From RPQJ01 sp041910015 (lineage in GTDB: Bacteria > Pseudomonadota > Gammaproteobacteria > Steroidobacterales > Steroidobacteraceae), in the NCBI GenBank assembly GCA_041910015.1, contig JAYRRR010000006.1:3700-67699 (forward strand): a DNA stretch of 64,000 bases, in the 5' to 3' direction. The notes under the pieces were generated by a model, which ran no database searches, was not told the DNA's origin, and worked only from the letters and a program-made list of their open reading frames with translations. Of this stretch, positions 1-8,350 are shown one piece after another; the first letter of the stretch is position 1; each line of letters starts with the position of its first letter. The position numbers were made by a program, and so were the translations under genes.

Positions 1-1
1 G

Positions 2-658
2 ACGGACCTCTATCGCGCCTTCGACGCCGTGCGCGAGGTTGCGGTGCCCGGGGAGGCGACGCCGGCCACACCCGACGCGCATCCACTCGGCTACGCGATC
101 GCGCAACTGCACGGCGTGTACATCCTCGCGCAGGCGCAGGGCGGCCTCGTCCTCGTCGACATGCATGCGGCGCACGAACGGACGACCTACGAGCGCCTGA
201 AGGCGTCGTTGCAGTCGGACCGTGTGGCGGCACAGCCGCTGCTGGTGCCGGTCGTCGTGCACGTCTCGACCGCCGACGCCGACGAAGCGGAATCCCATGC
301 GGAGCTCTTTGCCAGTCTCGGGCTCGACGTGGACCGCGCCGGCCCGACCCAGCTCGTGGTGCGCTCGACCCCGGCACTGCTGCCCAACCTCGACCCGGCC
401 GTGCTGGTCAAGGACATGCTCGCCGACCTGCGCGAGCAGGGGCGAGCCGCCGCGTCGGCGGCCTTCGATCGCGCACTCGGGACGATGGCCTGTCACCAGG
501 CGGTGCGCGCCAATCGCCGTCTCGCCGTGGCCGAGATGAACGCGCTGCTGCGGGAGATGGAGCGCACGGTCCGCAGCGACCAGTGCGTGCACGGCCGGCC
601 GACGTGGTCGTTTGTCGGCATGGACGAACTCGACCGCCTGTTCCTGCGCGGCCGATGA
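2..658 (+). CDS. mutL: DNA mismatch repair protein MutL, C-terminal part (partial)
   Basis: The reading frame is open from the window edge, so only the C-terminal dimerisation and regulatory region is present. It shows the metal-binding endonuclease motif DMHA-x2-E-x4-E (DMHAAHERTTYE), the ACHQAVRA motif and the late CVHGRPT motif. All three are typical of MutL proteins that nick DNA themselves, whereas E. coli-type MutL relies on MutH and lacks the first motif. The role is to couple MutS mismatch recognition to strand incision. The last codons overlap the miaA start by four bases (ATGA), the usual mutL-miaA coupling in gammaproteobacteria. Confidence 0.96.
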   Translation, partial: TDLYRAFDAVREVAVPGEATPATPDAHPLGYAIAQLHGVYILAQAQGGLVLVDMHAAHERTTYERLKASLQSDRVAAQPLLVPVVVHVSTADADEAESHAELFASLGLDVDRAGPTQLVVRSTPALLPNLDPAVLVKDMLADLREQGRAAASAAFDRALGTMACHQAVRANRRLAVAEMNALLREMERTVRSDQCVHGRPTWSFVGMDELDRLFLRGR

Positions 659-1614
659 AATCCGTCGATGGTCCGCGCCTCCCGGCTCCGGACGCCGTCT
701 GCCTCATGGGGCCGACCTGCACGGGCAAGACCGCGCTCGCGCTGCGACTGGCGGAGCGCTTTCCGCTCGAAATCGTCAGCGTCGACTCCGCGCTGGTCTA
801 TCGCGGCATGGACATCGGCACGTCCAAGCCGTCGGCCGCCGAACGCGCCGCGGTTCCACATCACCTGATCGACGTCTGCGACCCGTCCGAGCCGTATTCG
901 GCCGGGCGCTTCCGCCGCGACGCGCTCGAGTGCATCGCGCGCATTCGTGAACGCGGGCGCGTGCCGCTGCTCGTCGGCGGCACGATGCTCTATTTTCGTG
1001 CACTGACGCACGGCCTTGCCCCGCTGCCGGAGGCCGACGCCGCGGTACGGGCCGCGATCGACGCGCAGGCGCGCGCCTCGGGCTGGGGGACGCTGCACGC
1101 GGAACTCGCGCGGGCCGATCCGGAGGCGGCCGCGCGCATCCGGCCGCTCGATGCGCAGCGCATCCAGCGCGCCCTCGAGGTCTGGCGGCTCACGGGCCAG
1201 CGGATCTCGGACCTCCAGCGTCGTGCCGAGCCCGCTCCGCTGCGGCTCGCGAGATTCGCGCTGATGCCGGTCGATCGCGCGACGCTGTACCGGCGCATCG
1301 ACGCGCGCTTCGACGCGATGCTGCAGTCGGGTCTGGTCGACGAGGTACGACGTCTGCGATCGCGAGGCGACCTCACGCCGGACCTGCCGAGCCTGCGTGC
1401 GGTCGGGTATCGCCAGCTCTGGGCACACCTCGCCGGTACGACCTCGCTCGACGCCGCCGTCGAGGCGGCCCGGCGCGCCACCCGCAACCTCGCCAAGCGG
1501 CAGTTGACCTGGCTGCGTGCCGACCCGGACACAAGCTGGATCCGCGCCCTTGAAGAGCCCGAATTCGTCCCGATATCCGCCGCACTGAATGGTGCTTGTG
1601 GAAATCGGGGCTGA
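655..1614 (+). CDS. miaA: tRNA dimethylallyltransferase MiaA
   Basis: Transfers a dimethylallyl group to A37 of tRNAs that read UNN codons. I chose the ATG overlapping the mutL stop, giving 319 residues, close to the family's usual length. A longer in-frame opening exists upstream but lies inside mutL. The P-loop is GPTCTGKT (residues 19-26), a variant of the usual GPTASGKT, followed by the substrate loop DSALVYRGMDIGTSKP and, further on, VGGTMLYFRAL. It sits between mutL and hfq, as in most gammaproteobacteria, and is probably cotranscribed with mutL. Confidence 0.96.
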   Translation: MKSVDGPRLPAPDAVCLMGPTCTGKTALALRLAERFPLEIVSVDSALVYRGMDIGTSKPSAAERAAVPHHLIDVCDPSEPYSAGRFRRDALECIARIRERGRVPLLVGGTMLYFRALTHGLAPLPEADAAVRAAIDAQARASGWGTLHAELARADPEAAARIRPLDAQRIQRALEVWRLTGQRISDLQRRAEPAPLRLARFALMPVDRATLYRRIDARFDAMLQSGLVDEVRRLRSRGDLTPDLPSLRAVGYRQLWAHLAGTTSLDAAVEAARRATRNLAKRQLTWLRADPDTSWIRALEEPEFVPISAALNGACGNRG

Positions 1615-1735
1615 AGGCCCTGTGATAGACTGACGTCGTTCTTGCTGGGTCCAAGGATCGATTCATGACGGGCCGTTTCAGGGAAGATTCCGCGCAGGAA
1701 CGAACGGCGACCGACAAAACAAGGAGACTCCGCAA

Positions 1736-1996
1736 ATGGCCAAGGGCCAGTCCCTCCAGGATCCATTCCTGAACGCGCTGCGCAAGGAGCGCATCCCCGT
1801 ATCCATCTACCTCGTCAACGGCATCAAGCTGCAGGGCCAGATCGACTCGTTCGACCAGTTCGTCGTCCTGCTGCGCAACAGCGTGAGTCAGATGGTCTAC
1901 AAACACGCCATTTCCACGGTCGTGCCGGCGCGCAATGTGCGCCTGCCGATGGGTGACGACGATCTGCCGCCGGTCGAGGACGCTCCGGCGGCCTGA
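1736..1996 (+). CDS. hfq: RNA chaperone Hfq
   Basis: Hexameric Sm-like chaperone that anneals small RNAs to mRNAs. The 86-residue protein has the Sm1 motif (residues ~20-45) and the Sm2 motif with Y55-K56-H57, which form the proximal RNA-binding pore at the same numbers as in E. coli. The C-terminal tail is short and acidic (GDDDLPP...), much shorter than the enteric tail. A Shine-Dalgarno AAGGAG lies about ten bases before the ATG. The 121-bp gap after miaA probably carries a separate promoter, since hfq usually has its own. Confidence 0.98.
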   Translation: MAKGQSLQDPFLNALRKERIPVSIYLVNGIKLQGQIDSFDQFVVLLRNSVSQMVYKHAISTVVPARNVRLPMGDDDLPPVEDAPAA

Positions 1997-2023
1997 TGAT
2001 CCCGATCCGGGGGCGGAGCGCCA

Positions 2024-3370
2024 TTGTTCGAACGGCCGGGTAGCGGCGAACGCGCCATTCTCGTCTGCGTGGGCCTCGGTCGAGCACCCGAGCCCGACCG
2101 GATCGAGGAATTCCAGGCACTGGCGAGATCCGCCGGCGCCGAGGTCCTCGAATCCGTCGTGGCGACACGCCGGAGCGCCGACCCGCGCTTCCTGATCGGC
2201 TCCGGCAAGGTGGCGGAACTGCGCCGACGCATCGTCGAGCGGGGCGCGGACCTCGTCGTCGTCGACGGCACGCTGAGCCCGAGCCAGGAGCGCAACCTGG
2301 AGAAGGAGCTCGAGTGCCGCGTGCTCGACCGGGCCGGCCTGATCCTCGACATCTTCGCGCAGCGGGCGCGCACCTTCGAGGGCAAGCTGCAGGTCGAGCT
2401 GGCGCAGCTTCAGCACATGTCGACGCGTCTCGTGCGCGGGTGGACTCACCTCGAGCGGCAACGTGGCGGCGGCATCGGCCTGCGCGGGCCCGGCGAGACA
2501 CAGCTCGAAACCGACCGCCGCCTCATCGGCAAACGGATCAAGACGCTCAACGACCGGCTCGACAAGGTGCTGTCGCAGCGCGAGACGACGCGACAGGAAC
2601 GCAAGCGCGCCGATGTGCCGACCGTCGCACTCGTCGGCTACACCAACGCCGGCAAGTCGACGCTGTTCAACCGGCTGACGCGGGCCGGGGCCTATGCGGC
2701 CGACCAGCTCTTCGCGACGCTCGACCCGACCGTGCGACGCCTGCATCTGGCGCCCGGTCTGGAGACGGCGCTCGCCGACACGGTCGGGTTCGTGCGCGAC
2801 CTGCCGCACGAACTCGTCGCGGCGTTCCGTTCCACGCTGCAGGAAGCGCGCGAGGCCGACCTGCTGCTGCACGTCATCGACGCCGCCGACCCGGAGCGCG
2901 CCGAGCGCATCGCGCAGGTCAACGAAGTGCTCGAATCGATCGGCGCGGCGGGCCTGCCGCAGGTCGCTGTCTACAACAAGATCGACCGGACCGGTGAGGC
3001 TGCCCGTGCGGAAGTCGACGGCAACGGCGTCGTCGACCGCGTGTGGCTCTCGGCACACAGCGGCGCCGGCGTCGACCTGCTGCTCGCGGCGCTGCACCAG
3101 CGGCTCGGGGTCGACCTCTGCCGTTGCACGCTGCAGATTCCGCCGCACGCGGGCCGGGCCCGGGCACGGCTGTTCGAGGCCGGCGCCGTCCTCGCGCAAC
3201 GGCCGCTCGACGGTGGCGTGATCGAGGTCGACGTGAGCCTGCGCCGCCAGGACCTCGAGCGCATCTGCCGCGACGACGGCCTCACCCTGCCGGCGGGCGG
3301 CGCGCCTTGTGCCGACGCGGGCCGGTTCCTACAATCGGGCGGATCGCAGGCGACACGGGGTGCGGCATGA
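2024..3370 (+). CDS. hflX: Ribosome-associated GTPase HflX
   Basis: GTPase that splits or rescues stalled ribosomes. The 448 residues comprise an N-terminal HflX domain, a helical linker containing GRGGGIGLRGPGETQLE-type sequence, and a G domain with Walker A GYTNAGKST, DTVGFVRDLPHELV (G3) and NKID (G4). The start used is TTG with no ATG nearby. It lies 27 bp after hfq, so translation is likely from the same transcript. The C-terminal tail after residue ~420 is poorly conserved. Confidence 0.95.
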   Translation: MFERPGSGERAILVCVGLGRAPEPDRIEEFQALARSAGAEVLESVVATRRSADPRFLIGSGKVAELRRRIVERGADLVVVDGTLSPSQERNLEKELECRVLDRAGLILDIFAQRARTFEGKLQVELAQLQHMSTRLVRGWTHLERQRGGGIGLRGPGETQLETDRRLIGKRIKTLNDRLDKVLSQRETTRQERKRADVPTVALVGYTNAGKSTLFNRLTRAGAYAADQLFATLDPTVRRLHLAPGLETALADTVGFVRDLPHELVAAFRSTLQEAREADLLLHVIDAADPERAERIAQVNEVLESIGAAGLPQVAVYNKIDRTGEAARAEVDGNGVVDRVWLSAHSGAGVDLLLAALHQRLGVDLCRCTLQIPPHAGRARARLFEAGAVLAQRPLDGGVIEVDVSLRRQDLERICRDDGLTLPAGGAPCADAGRFLQSGGSQATRGAA

Positions 3371-3447
3371 TCGATGCTCCCGCGCCCTTCGCCGACGATT
3401 CCGCCCGATCACCCCCGACACCTGAAGCATCCGGAGCTCGCGCACCC

Positions 3448-4620
3448 ATGGCCTGGAATGACCCGGGCAGGAATCGCAATCCCTGGGGCAATCGCCCCGA
3501 CAAGGGAACGGCCGACCTCGACGAGGCCCTGCGCAACCTGCAGCGAAAACTCTCGCAGATGTTCGGTGGCGGCGGCGATGGCGGTCGCGAGGACGGCGGC
3601 GGTGGTGGCGGCTCGGGCGGCGGCGCCATCCGTGGCTTCGGCTTCGGCACGGTGGCCGTGGTCCTCGTCGGCGTCTGGGCCCTGACGGGTTTCTATGTGG
3701 TGGACGCGGCCGAGCGCGGCGTCGTCACCCGCTTCGGGCAGTATGTCGCGACGACGGAGCCCGGCCTGCGCTGGCACGTGCCGTGGCCGGTCGAGGCGCG
3801 GCAGATCATCAACGTCGAGACGATCGAGGGCGTGCAGGAACAGACGCGCATGCTCACCTCCGACGAGAACCTCGTCGACATCAATCTCGCCGTGCAGTAC
3901 CGGCGTGCGGAGCCCGTCGCCTACTCGTTCAATGTCCGGGATCCCGACCAGACGCTCAAGGAAGTCGCCGAGAGCGCCATCCGCGAGATCGTCGGCCGCA
4001 GCCGGCTCGACTTCGTGCTCGAGGAAGGCCGTCAGGAGATCACCGCGAAGACCAAGGAGCTGATCCAGCGCACGCTCGCCTCCTACAAGACAGGCATCGA
4101 GGTGACCACGGTGAACCTGCAGGGGGTGAACGTGCCCGAGCAGGTGCAGAGCTCGCAGCGCGACGCGATCAAGGCGCGCGAGGACAAGGAACGCCTCGCG
4201 CTCGAGGCGCAGGCCTACTCCAACGACATCCTGCCCAAGGCAAAGGGTTCGGCGGCCCGGCAGGGCGAGGACGCCAGCGCCTACAAGGCGCGCATCGTCG
4301 CCGACGCGCAGGGCGAGGCGGAGCGCTTCACCCAGCTCGTCGCGAGCTATGAACGTGCGCCGGCCGTCACGCGCCAGCGCCTGTATTACGAGACCATGGA
4401 AGAGGTGTTTGGCAACACGAACAAGGTTCTCGTCGACACCAGGGGCAGCGGCAACATGATCTACCTGCCGCTCGACAAGCTGACCGAAGGTCGCGCGCGC
4501 ACGCTGACGCTCGACGAGCAGCGGCAGATCCCCGCGACGGTGCAGCCGCGCGACCAGACGGCCGCATCCGAGACGCCGGCCGCGACGGTCGACGCGCGCC
4601 GCGAACGGGGGACCCGCTGA
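3448..4620 (+). CDS. hflK: FtsH protease regulator HflK
   Basis: SPFH/prohibitin-family membrane protein that, with HflC, forms the large periplasmic cage around FtsH. The start is the ATG of MAWNDPGRNRNPWG, giving 390 residues; the open frame extends upstream but that part is not conserved. Residues ~40-60 are a glycine-rich run, followed by one transmembrane helix (~66-84) and the SPFH domain (FYVVDAAERGVVTRFG onward). The C-terminus overlaps the hflC start by one base (TGATG), which indicates translational coupling and equal expression. Confidence 0.95.
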   Translation: MAWNDPGRNRNPWGNRPDKGTADLDEALRNLQRKLSQMFGGGGDGGREDGGGGGGSGGGAIRGFGFGTVAVVLVGVWALTGFYVVDAAERGVVTRFGQYVATTEPGLRWHVPWPVEARQIINVETIEGVQEQTRMLTSDENLVDINLAVQYRRAEPVAYSFNVRDPDQTLKEVAESAIREIVGRSRLDFVLEEGRQEITAKTKELIQRTLASYKTGIEVTTVNLQGVNVPEQVQSSQRDAIKAREDKERLALEAQAYSNDILPKAKGSAARQGEDASAYKARIVADAQGEAERFTQLVASYERAPAVTRQRLYYETMEEVFGNTNKVLVDTRGSGNMIYLPLDKLTEGRARTLTLDEQRQIPATVQPRDQTAASETPAATVDARRERGTR

Positions 4621-5489
4621 TGTTCAATCGTGGCTACCTGCCGCTGATCCTCGTCGGTGCCGCGCTGCTGCTCTTTTCGATGGCGGCCTTCACCGTGCGC
4701 GAGACCGAACTCGCGCTGAAGTTCCGCTTCGGCGAGATCGTGCGCTCCGACTATCCGCCGGGCCTGCATTTCCTGACGCCGTTCGTGAACAACGTCGTCA
4801 AGTTCGACAAGCGCATCCTGACCGAGGACTACCCGGCCGAGCAGTTCCTGACCAGCGAAGGCAAGATCCTGCGCATCAACTTCTTCGTGAAGTGGCGCAT
4901 CAGCGACGTCTCGCGCTATTACCAGTCGACGTCGGGCGGCAGCGAGGACGTCGCGAACCGCCGTCTCGGCGAAATCGTCAAGGACGGCATCAAGAGCGTG
5001 ATCGCGCGCCGCACGATCCAGCAGGTCGTGGCGGCGGATCGCAGCGAGTTCCTGGGCGAGGTGCTGAAGATCGCGGGCGGCAACGTCGGCAACCTCGGCA
5101 TCGCGCTCGTCGACGTCCGCGTCAAGACGATCGAGCTGCCCGAGGAAGTCAGCGAATCGGTGTTCAACCGCATGCGGCAGGATTTCGCGCGCCAGGCGGC
5201 GCAGTTGCGCGCCGAGGGCTCCGCGGTGTCCGAGCGCACGCGCGCCGAAGCCGACCGCCAGCGCACGGAGATCCTGGCCGAGGCCTATCGCCAGGCGGAG
5301 ATCATCCGCGGCGAGGGCGACGCGGCCGCCGCCGACATCTACGCCAGGGCCTATGGGCGCAATCCGGAGTTCTATGCATTCTATCGCGGCATGCAGGCCT
5401 ATCGCCGCTCGCTCGGCAAGCAGGGCGACGTGCTCGTGGTCGCGCCCGAAGGCGAATTCTTCAAGTACCTGAAGGACGCCGGGCCCTGA
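4620..5489 (+). CDS. hflC: FtsH protease regulator HflC
   Basis: Partner of HflK in the HflKC complex. It has 289 residues with an N-terminal membrane helix (residues ~5-23), an SPFH domain beginning with the FTVRETELALKFRFGEIV region, and a charged coiled C-terminal region rich in Ala, Glu and Arg (ERTRAEADRQRTEILAEAYRQAE), typical of the cage wall. The gene starts on the last base of the hflK stop codon. Confidence 0.95.
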   Translation: MFNRGYLPLILVGAALLLFSMAAFTVRETELALKFRFGEIVRSDYPPGLHFLTPFVNNVVKFDKRILTEDYPAEQFLTSEGKILRINFFVKWRISDVSRYYQSTSGGSEDVANRRLGEIVKDGIKSVIARRTIQQVVAADRSEFLGEVLKIAGGNVGNLGIALVDVRVKTIELPEEVSESVFNRMRQDFARQAAQLRAEGSAVSERTRAEADRQRTEILAEAYRQAEIIRGEGDAAAADIYARAYGRNPEFYAFYRGMQAYRRSLGKQGDVLVVAPEGEFFKYLKDAGP

Positions 5490-5523
5490 CCGGCGGTGGC
5501 CGGGGCGCCCAGGGGCAGGCGGG

Positions 5524-5721
5524 ATGGACTGGAGAGACCTCGGGGCGGCCTTCGCCCTGTACCTCGTGCTGGAAGGCATCCTGCCCTTCGTGAACCCCTC
5601 GGGCGCCCGGCAGACGCTGGCGATGCTGTCCCGGATGGATGAGCGGGCATTGCGCCGGATCGGTCTCGGCAGCATGATTGCAGGTTGCGTCATCCTTTTC
5701 CTGGTCCGCGGCGGGGCCTGA
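5524..5721 (+). CDS. yjeT: DUF2065 (YjeT-type) small inner-membrane protein
   Basis: A 65-residue protein with two hydrophobic segments (residues ~7-22 and ~46-62) separated by a short loop rich in Arg. The LEGILPFVNPS motif near residue 20 is characteristic of the DUF2065 family. The gene is classically placed between hflC and purA, as here. Its biochemical role is unknown. It lies 34 bp after hflC and 51 bp before purA, so it is likely read on the same transcript. Confidence 0.9.
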   Translation: MDWRDLGAAFALYLVLEGILPFVNPSGARQTLAMLSRMDERALRRIGLGSMIAGCVILFLVRGGA

Positions 5722-5772
5722 TCGGCGGCAGTGGCCGCCGGCCGCCCGTCCTTCATCACTCGCCATCCCTTC

Positions 5773-7065
5773 ATGCCCAAGAACGTAGTCGTCATCGGCG
5801 CCCAGTGGGGCGACGAAGGCAAAGGCAAGATCGTGGACCTGCTGACCGAGCGGGTCGGCGCCGTCGCGCGCTTCCAGGGCGGGCACAACGCCGGTCACAC
5901 GCTCGTCATCGACGGCGCGCGGACCGTGCTGTCGCTGATCCCGTCCGGCATCCTGCATCGCGGCGTCGAGTGCCTGATCGGCAACGGCGTGGTGCTGTCG
6001 CTGGAGGCGCTGTTCCGCGAGGCGGACACGCTCGCGCAGCGCGGCATCCCGGTCTACGAGCGGCTGCGCATCAGTCCGAACTGCGCGCTGATCCTGCCGT
6101 CGCACGTCGCGCTCGACCGGGCGCGCGAACGCGCGAGCGGTGCCAACGCCATCGGCACGACCGGCCGCGGCATCGGGCCGGCCTACGAGGACAAGGTGGC
6201 GCGTCGCGCCGTGCGTCTCGCCGACCTGCTGCATCGCGAGCGTCTCGCGGCACGGCTCGGCGAGGTGCTGGACTATCACAACTTCGTGCTGAGCCGCTAT
6301 TTCAGCGCCGAGACGGTCGACTTCCAGCGCACGCTCGACGAACTCGTCGCTCACGCCGCGCGGGTCGAGCCGCTGATCTGCGACGTCAGTGTGCGGCTGC
6401 GCGAGCAGATGCGGGGCGGCGCCAACGTCATGTTCGAGGGTGCGCAGGGCGCGCTGCTCGACGTGGACGTGGGCACGTACCCGTTCGTGACGTCTTCCAA
6501 CACCATTGCGGGCGAGGCGGCCGTCGGCACCGGACTCGGGCCGCGCGACATCCACGCCGTGCTCGGCATCGTCAAGGCCTACACGACGCGCGTGGGCACG
6601 GGGCCGTTCCCGACGGAGCTGTTCGACGTGACGGGCGAACACCTGTCGCGCGTCGGTCACGAGTTCGGCGCCGTCACGGGGCGGCCGCGTCGCTGTGGCT
6701 GGTTCGACGCCGTCGCACTGCGTCGCGCGGTCCTGCACAACAGCATCACGAGTCTCGGCGTGACCAAGCTCGACGTGCTCGACGGGCTCGACACGCTCAG
6801 GATCTGCACCGGCTACCGCATCGACGGCGAGGTCCGCGACGAGCCGCCGCTGCTGCCGCACAGATTCTCCGAGTGCGAACCCGTCTACGAGGAGCACCCG
6901 GGCTGGACCGGACCAACCCACGCGATCACGGAATTCGCGAAGCTGCCGGTCAATGCGCGCAGGTATCTCGCGCGCATGGAGGAACTCGCCGCCGTGCCGG
7001 TCGACATCGTCTCCACCGGCCCCGACCGGTCGCAGACGATCGTGCTGCGCCACCCTTACGACTGA
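5773..7065 (+). CDS. purA: Adenylosuccinate synthetase PurA
   Basis: Joins IMP and aspartate using GTP in the first committed step to AMP. The protein has 430 residues from the ATG of MPKNVVVIGAQWGDEGKGK. The glycine-rich loop GDEGKGK lies at residues 13-19 with catalytic Asp14, and the second catalytic residue is His42 in GGHNAGHT. Late signatures TRVGTGPFPTE and RRCGWFD are present. In Pseudomonas-type genomes purA is followed by a tRNA-Leu and rnr; here those are about 35 kb further on. Confidence 0.97.
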   Translation: MPKNVVVIGAQWGDEGKGKIVDLLTERVGAVARFQGGHNAGHTLVIDGARTVLSLIPSGILHRGVECLIGNGVVLSLEALFREADTLAQRGIPVYERLRISPNCALILPSHVALDRARERASGANAIGTTGRGIGPAYEDKVARRAVRLADLLHRERLAARLGEVLDYHNFVLSRYFSAETVDFQRTLDELVAHAARVEPLICDVSVRLREQMRGGANVMFEGAQGALLDVDVGTYPFVTSSNTIAGEAAVGTGLGPRDIHAVLGIVKAYTTRVGTGPFPTELFDVTGEHLSRVGHEFGAVTGRPRRCGWFDAVALRRAVLHNSITSLGVTKLDVLDGLDTLRICTGYRIDGEVRDEPPLLPHRFSECEPVYEEHPGWTGPTHAITEFAKLPVNARRYLARMEELAAVPVDIVSTGPDRSQTIVLRHPYD

Positions 7066-7104
7066 CCGCGACCGGCCCCGTCAACCCTCAGCGACAGTGC
7101 CCTC

Positions 7105-8247
7105 ATGACGCCCCACGAGTCTCCCTGGATGGACGATGACCTCCGCATGCTGCGGGAGGCGATTTCGCGCTTCGTCGAGACGGAGTTCCTGCCGCTCGAC
7201 GCCAAGTGGCGCAAGCAGCACCACGTCGACAAGGAGGCATGGCGCAAGATCGGCGCGGCCGGCTTCCTGTGCATGGACATTCCGGCGGAGTACGGCGGTG
7301 GCGGCGGCGACTTCCGGCATGAGACGCTGCTGTACGAGGAGCTCGGTCGCCGCGGCATCTCGGGCTTCGGCCAGGGCGTGCACAGCATCGCCGCGCACTA
7401 CGTGCTGAACCACGGCACGGAGGAGCAGAAGCAGCGCTGGCTGCCACGCATGGCGCGCGGCGAGCTGATCGGCGCCATCGCGATGACCGAGCCGGGCGCG
7501 GGCTCGGATCTCAAGGGCATCCGCACGCGCGCAGTCCGCGACGGCGAGCACTACGTCGTCAATGGCTCGAAGATCTTCATCACCAACGGCGGCTCGGCCG
7601 AGCTGTTGATGCTGGTCGTGCGCACGGACGCGAGCGACCGCGGTCGCGGCCTGTCGCTGCTGATGGTCGAGACGGAGGGCCTGCCGGGCTACCGCGTCGG
7701 ACGCGTGCTCGACAAGCTGGGCATGCCGGCGCAGGACACCGCCGAGCTCTTTTTCGAAGACGTGCGCGTACCCGTGGACTGCCTGCTGCAGCAGGAAGGC
7801 AAGGGCATGCACATGCTCATGGGCGACCTGCCCTACGAGCGCCTGCTGATCGCCGTGGGCGGCATCGCCGCGATCGAAGGCGCGCTCGACGAGACCATTC
7901 GCTACGTCAAGGAGCGGCAGATCTTCGGCCAGCCGGTCGCGGCGTTCCAGAACACGAAGTTCAAGCTCGCGGAGTGCGCGACGAACACCCGCGTGGCGCG
8001 CGTGTTCGTGGATTACTGCATCGGCCAGCTCGTCGCCGGCAAGCTCGACCCGGAGACGGCCGCGATGGTGAAGTACTGGGTCACCGACATGCAGCAGAAG
8101 GTCATCGACGAGTGCCAGCAGCTCTTCGGAGGCTACGGCTACATGAACGAGTACCTCGTCTGCCGCCTGTTCGCCGACTCGCGCGTGCAGCGCATCTACG
8201 GCGGTACGAACGAGGTCATGAAGGAACTCATCTCGCGCTCGCTCTGA
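7105..8247 (+). CDS. Acyl-CoA dehydrogenase family protein
   Basis: FAD-dependent alpha,beta-dehydrogenation of an acyl-CoA thioester. The 380 residues cover the N-terminal helical domain, the beta domain with AMTEPGAGSD (residues ~126-135), and the C-terminal helical domain ending LFGGYGYMNEY...RIYGGTNEVMKE. The short-chain-type catalytic Glu in Y-E-G-T is replaced by Gly (YGGT). A Glu is present instead at position 245 (DLPYERLL), where isovaleryl- and long-chain-type enzymes carry their base, so activity is expected. The substrate is unknown. It lies 39 bp after purA and is the first gene not part of the conserved purA neighbourhood. Confidence 0.9.
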   Translation: MTPHESPWMDDDLRMLREAISRFVETEFLPLDAKWRKQHHVDKEAWRKIGAAGFLCMDIPAEYGGGGGDFRHETLLYEELGRRGISGFGQGVHSIAAHYVLNHGTEEQKQRWLPRMARGELIGAIAMTEPGAGSDLKGIRTRAVRDGEHYVVNGSKIFITNGGSAELLMLVVRTDASDRGRGLSLLMVETEGLPGYRVGRVLDKLGMPAQDTAELFFEDVRVPVDCLLQQEGKGMHMLMGDLPYERLLIAVGGIAAIEGALDETIRYVKERQIFGQPVAAFQNTKFKLAECATNTRVARVFVDYCIGQLVAGKLDPETAAMVKYWVTDMQQKVIDECQQLFGGYGYMNEYLVCRLFADSRVQRIYGGTNEVMKELISRSL

Positions 8248-8310
8248 AGCGAACCCGCCACGCCTCCGGGCGCGGCGCAGCGGACCCTGTTTTCGCGGCG
8301 TGCCGCGGCT

Positions 8311-8316
8311 CATAAT
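8311..8316 (+). promoter_or_regulatory. Possible -10 element upstream of glcB
   Basis: CATAAT lies 35 bp before the glcB ATG in the 103-bp gap after the acyl-CoA dehydrogenase. The -35 region is poor (TGTTTT at 17-bp spacing), so this is only a weak prediction. Confidence 0.25.
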
Positions 8317-8350
8317 GGTGCGCTGCACAACGCCACCCAGAGCCGCCGCC

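Noticed and set aside
7105..8247. Acyl-CoA dehydrogenase judged inactive because the usual catalytic Glu is Gly
   Set aside because: A Glu at residue 245 occupies the alternative position used by isovaleryl/long-chain enzymes.
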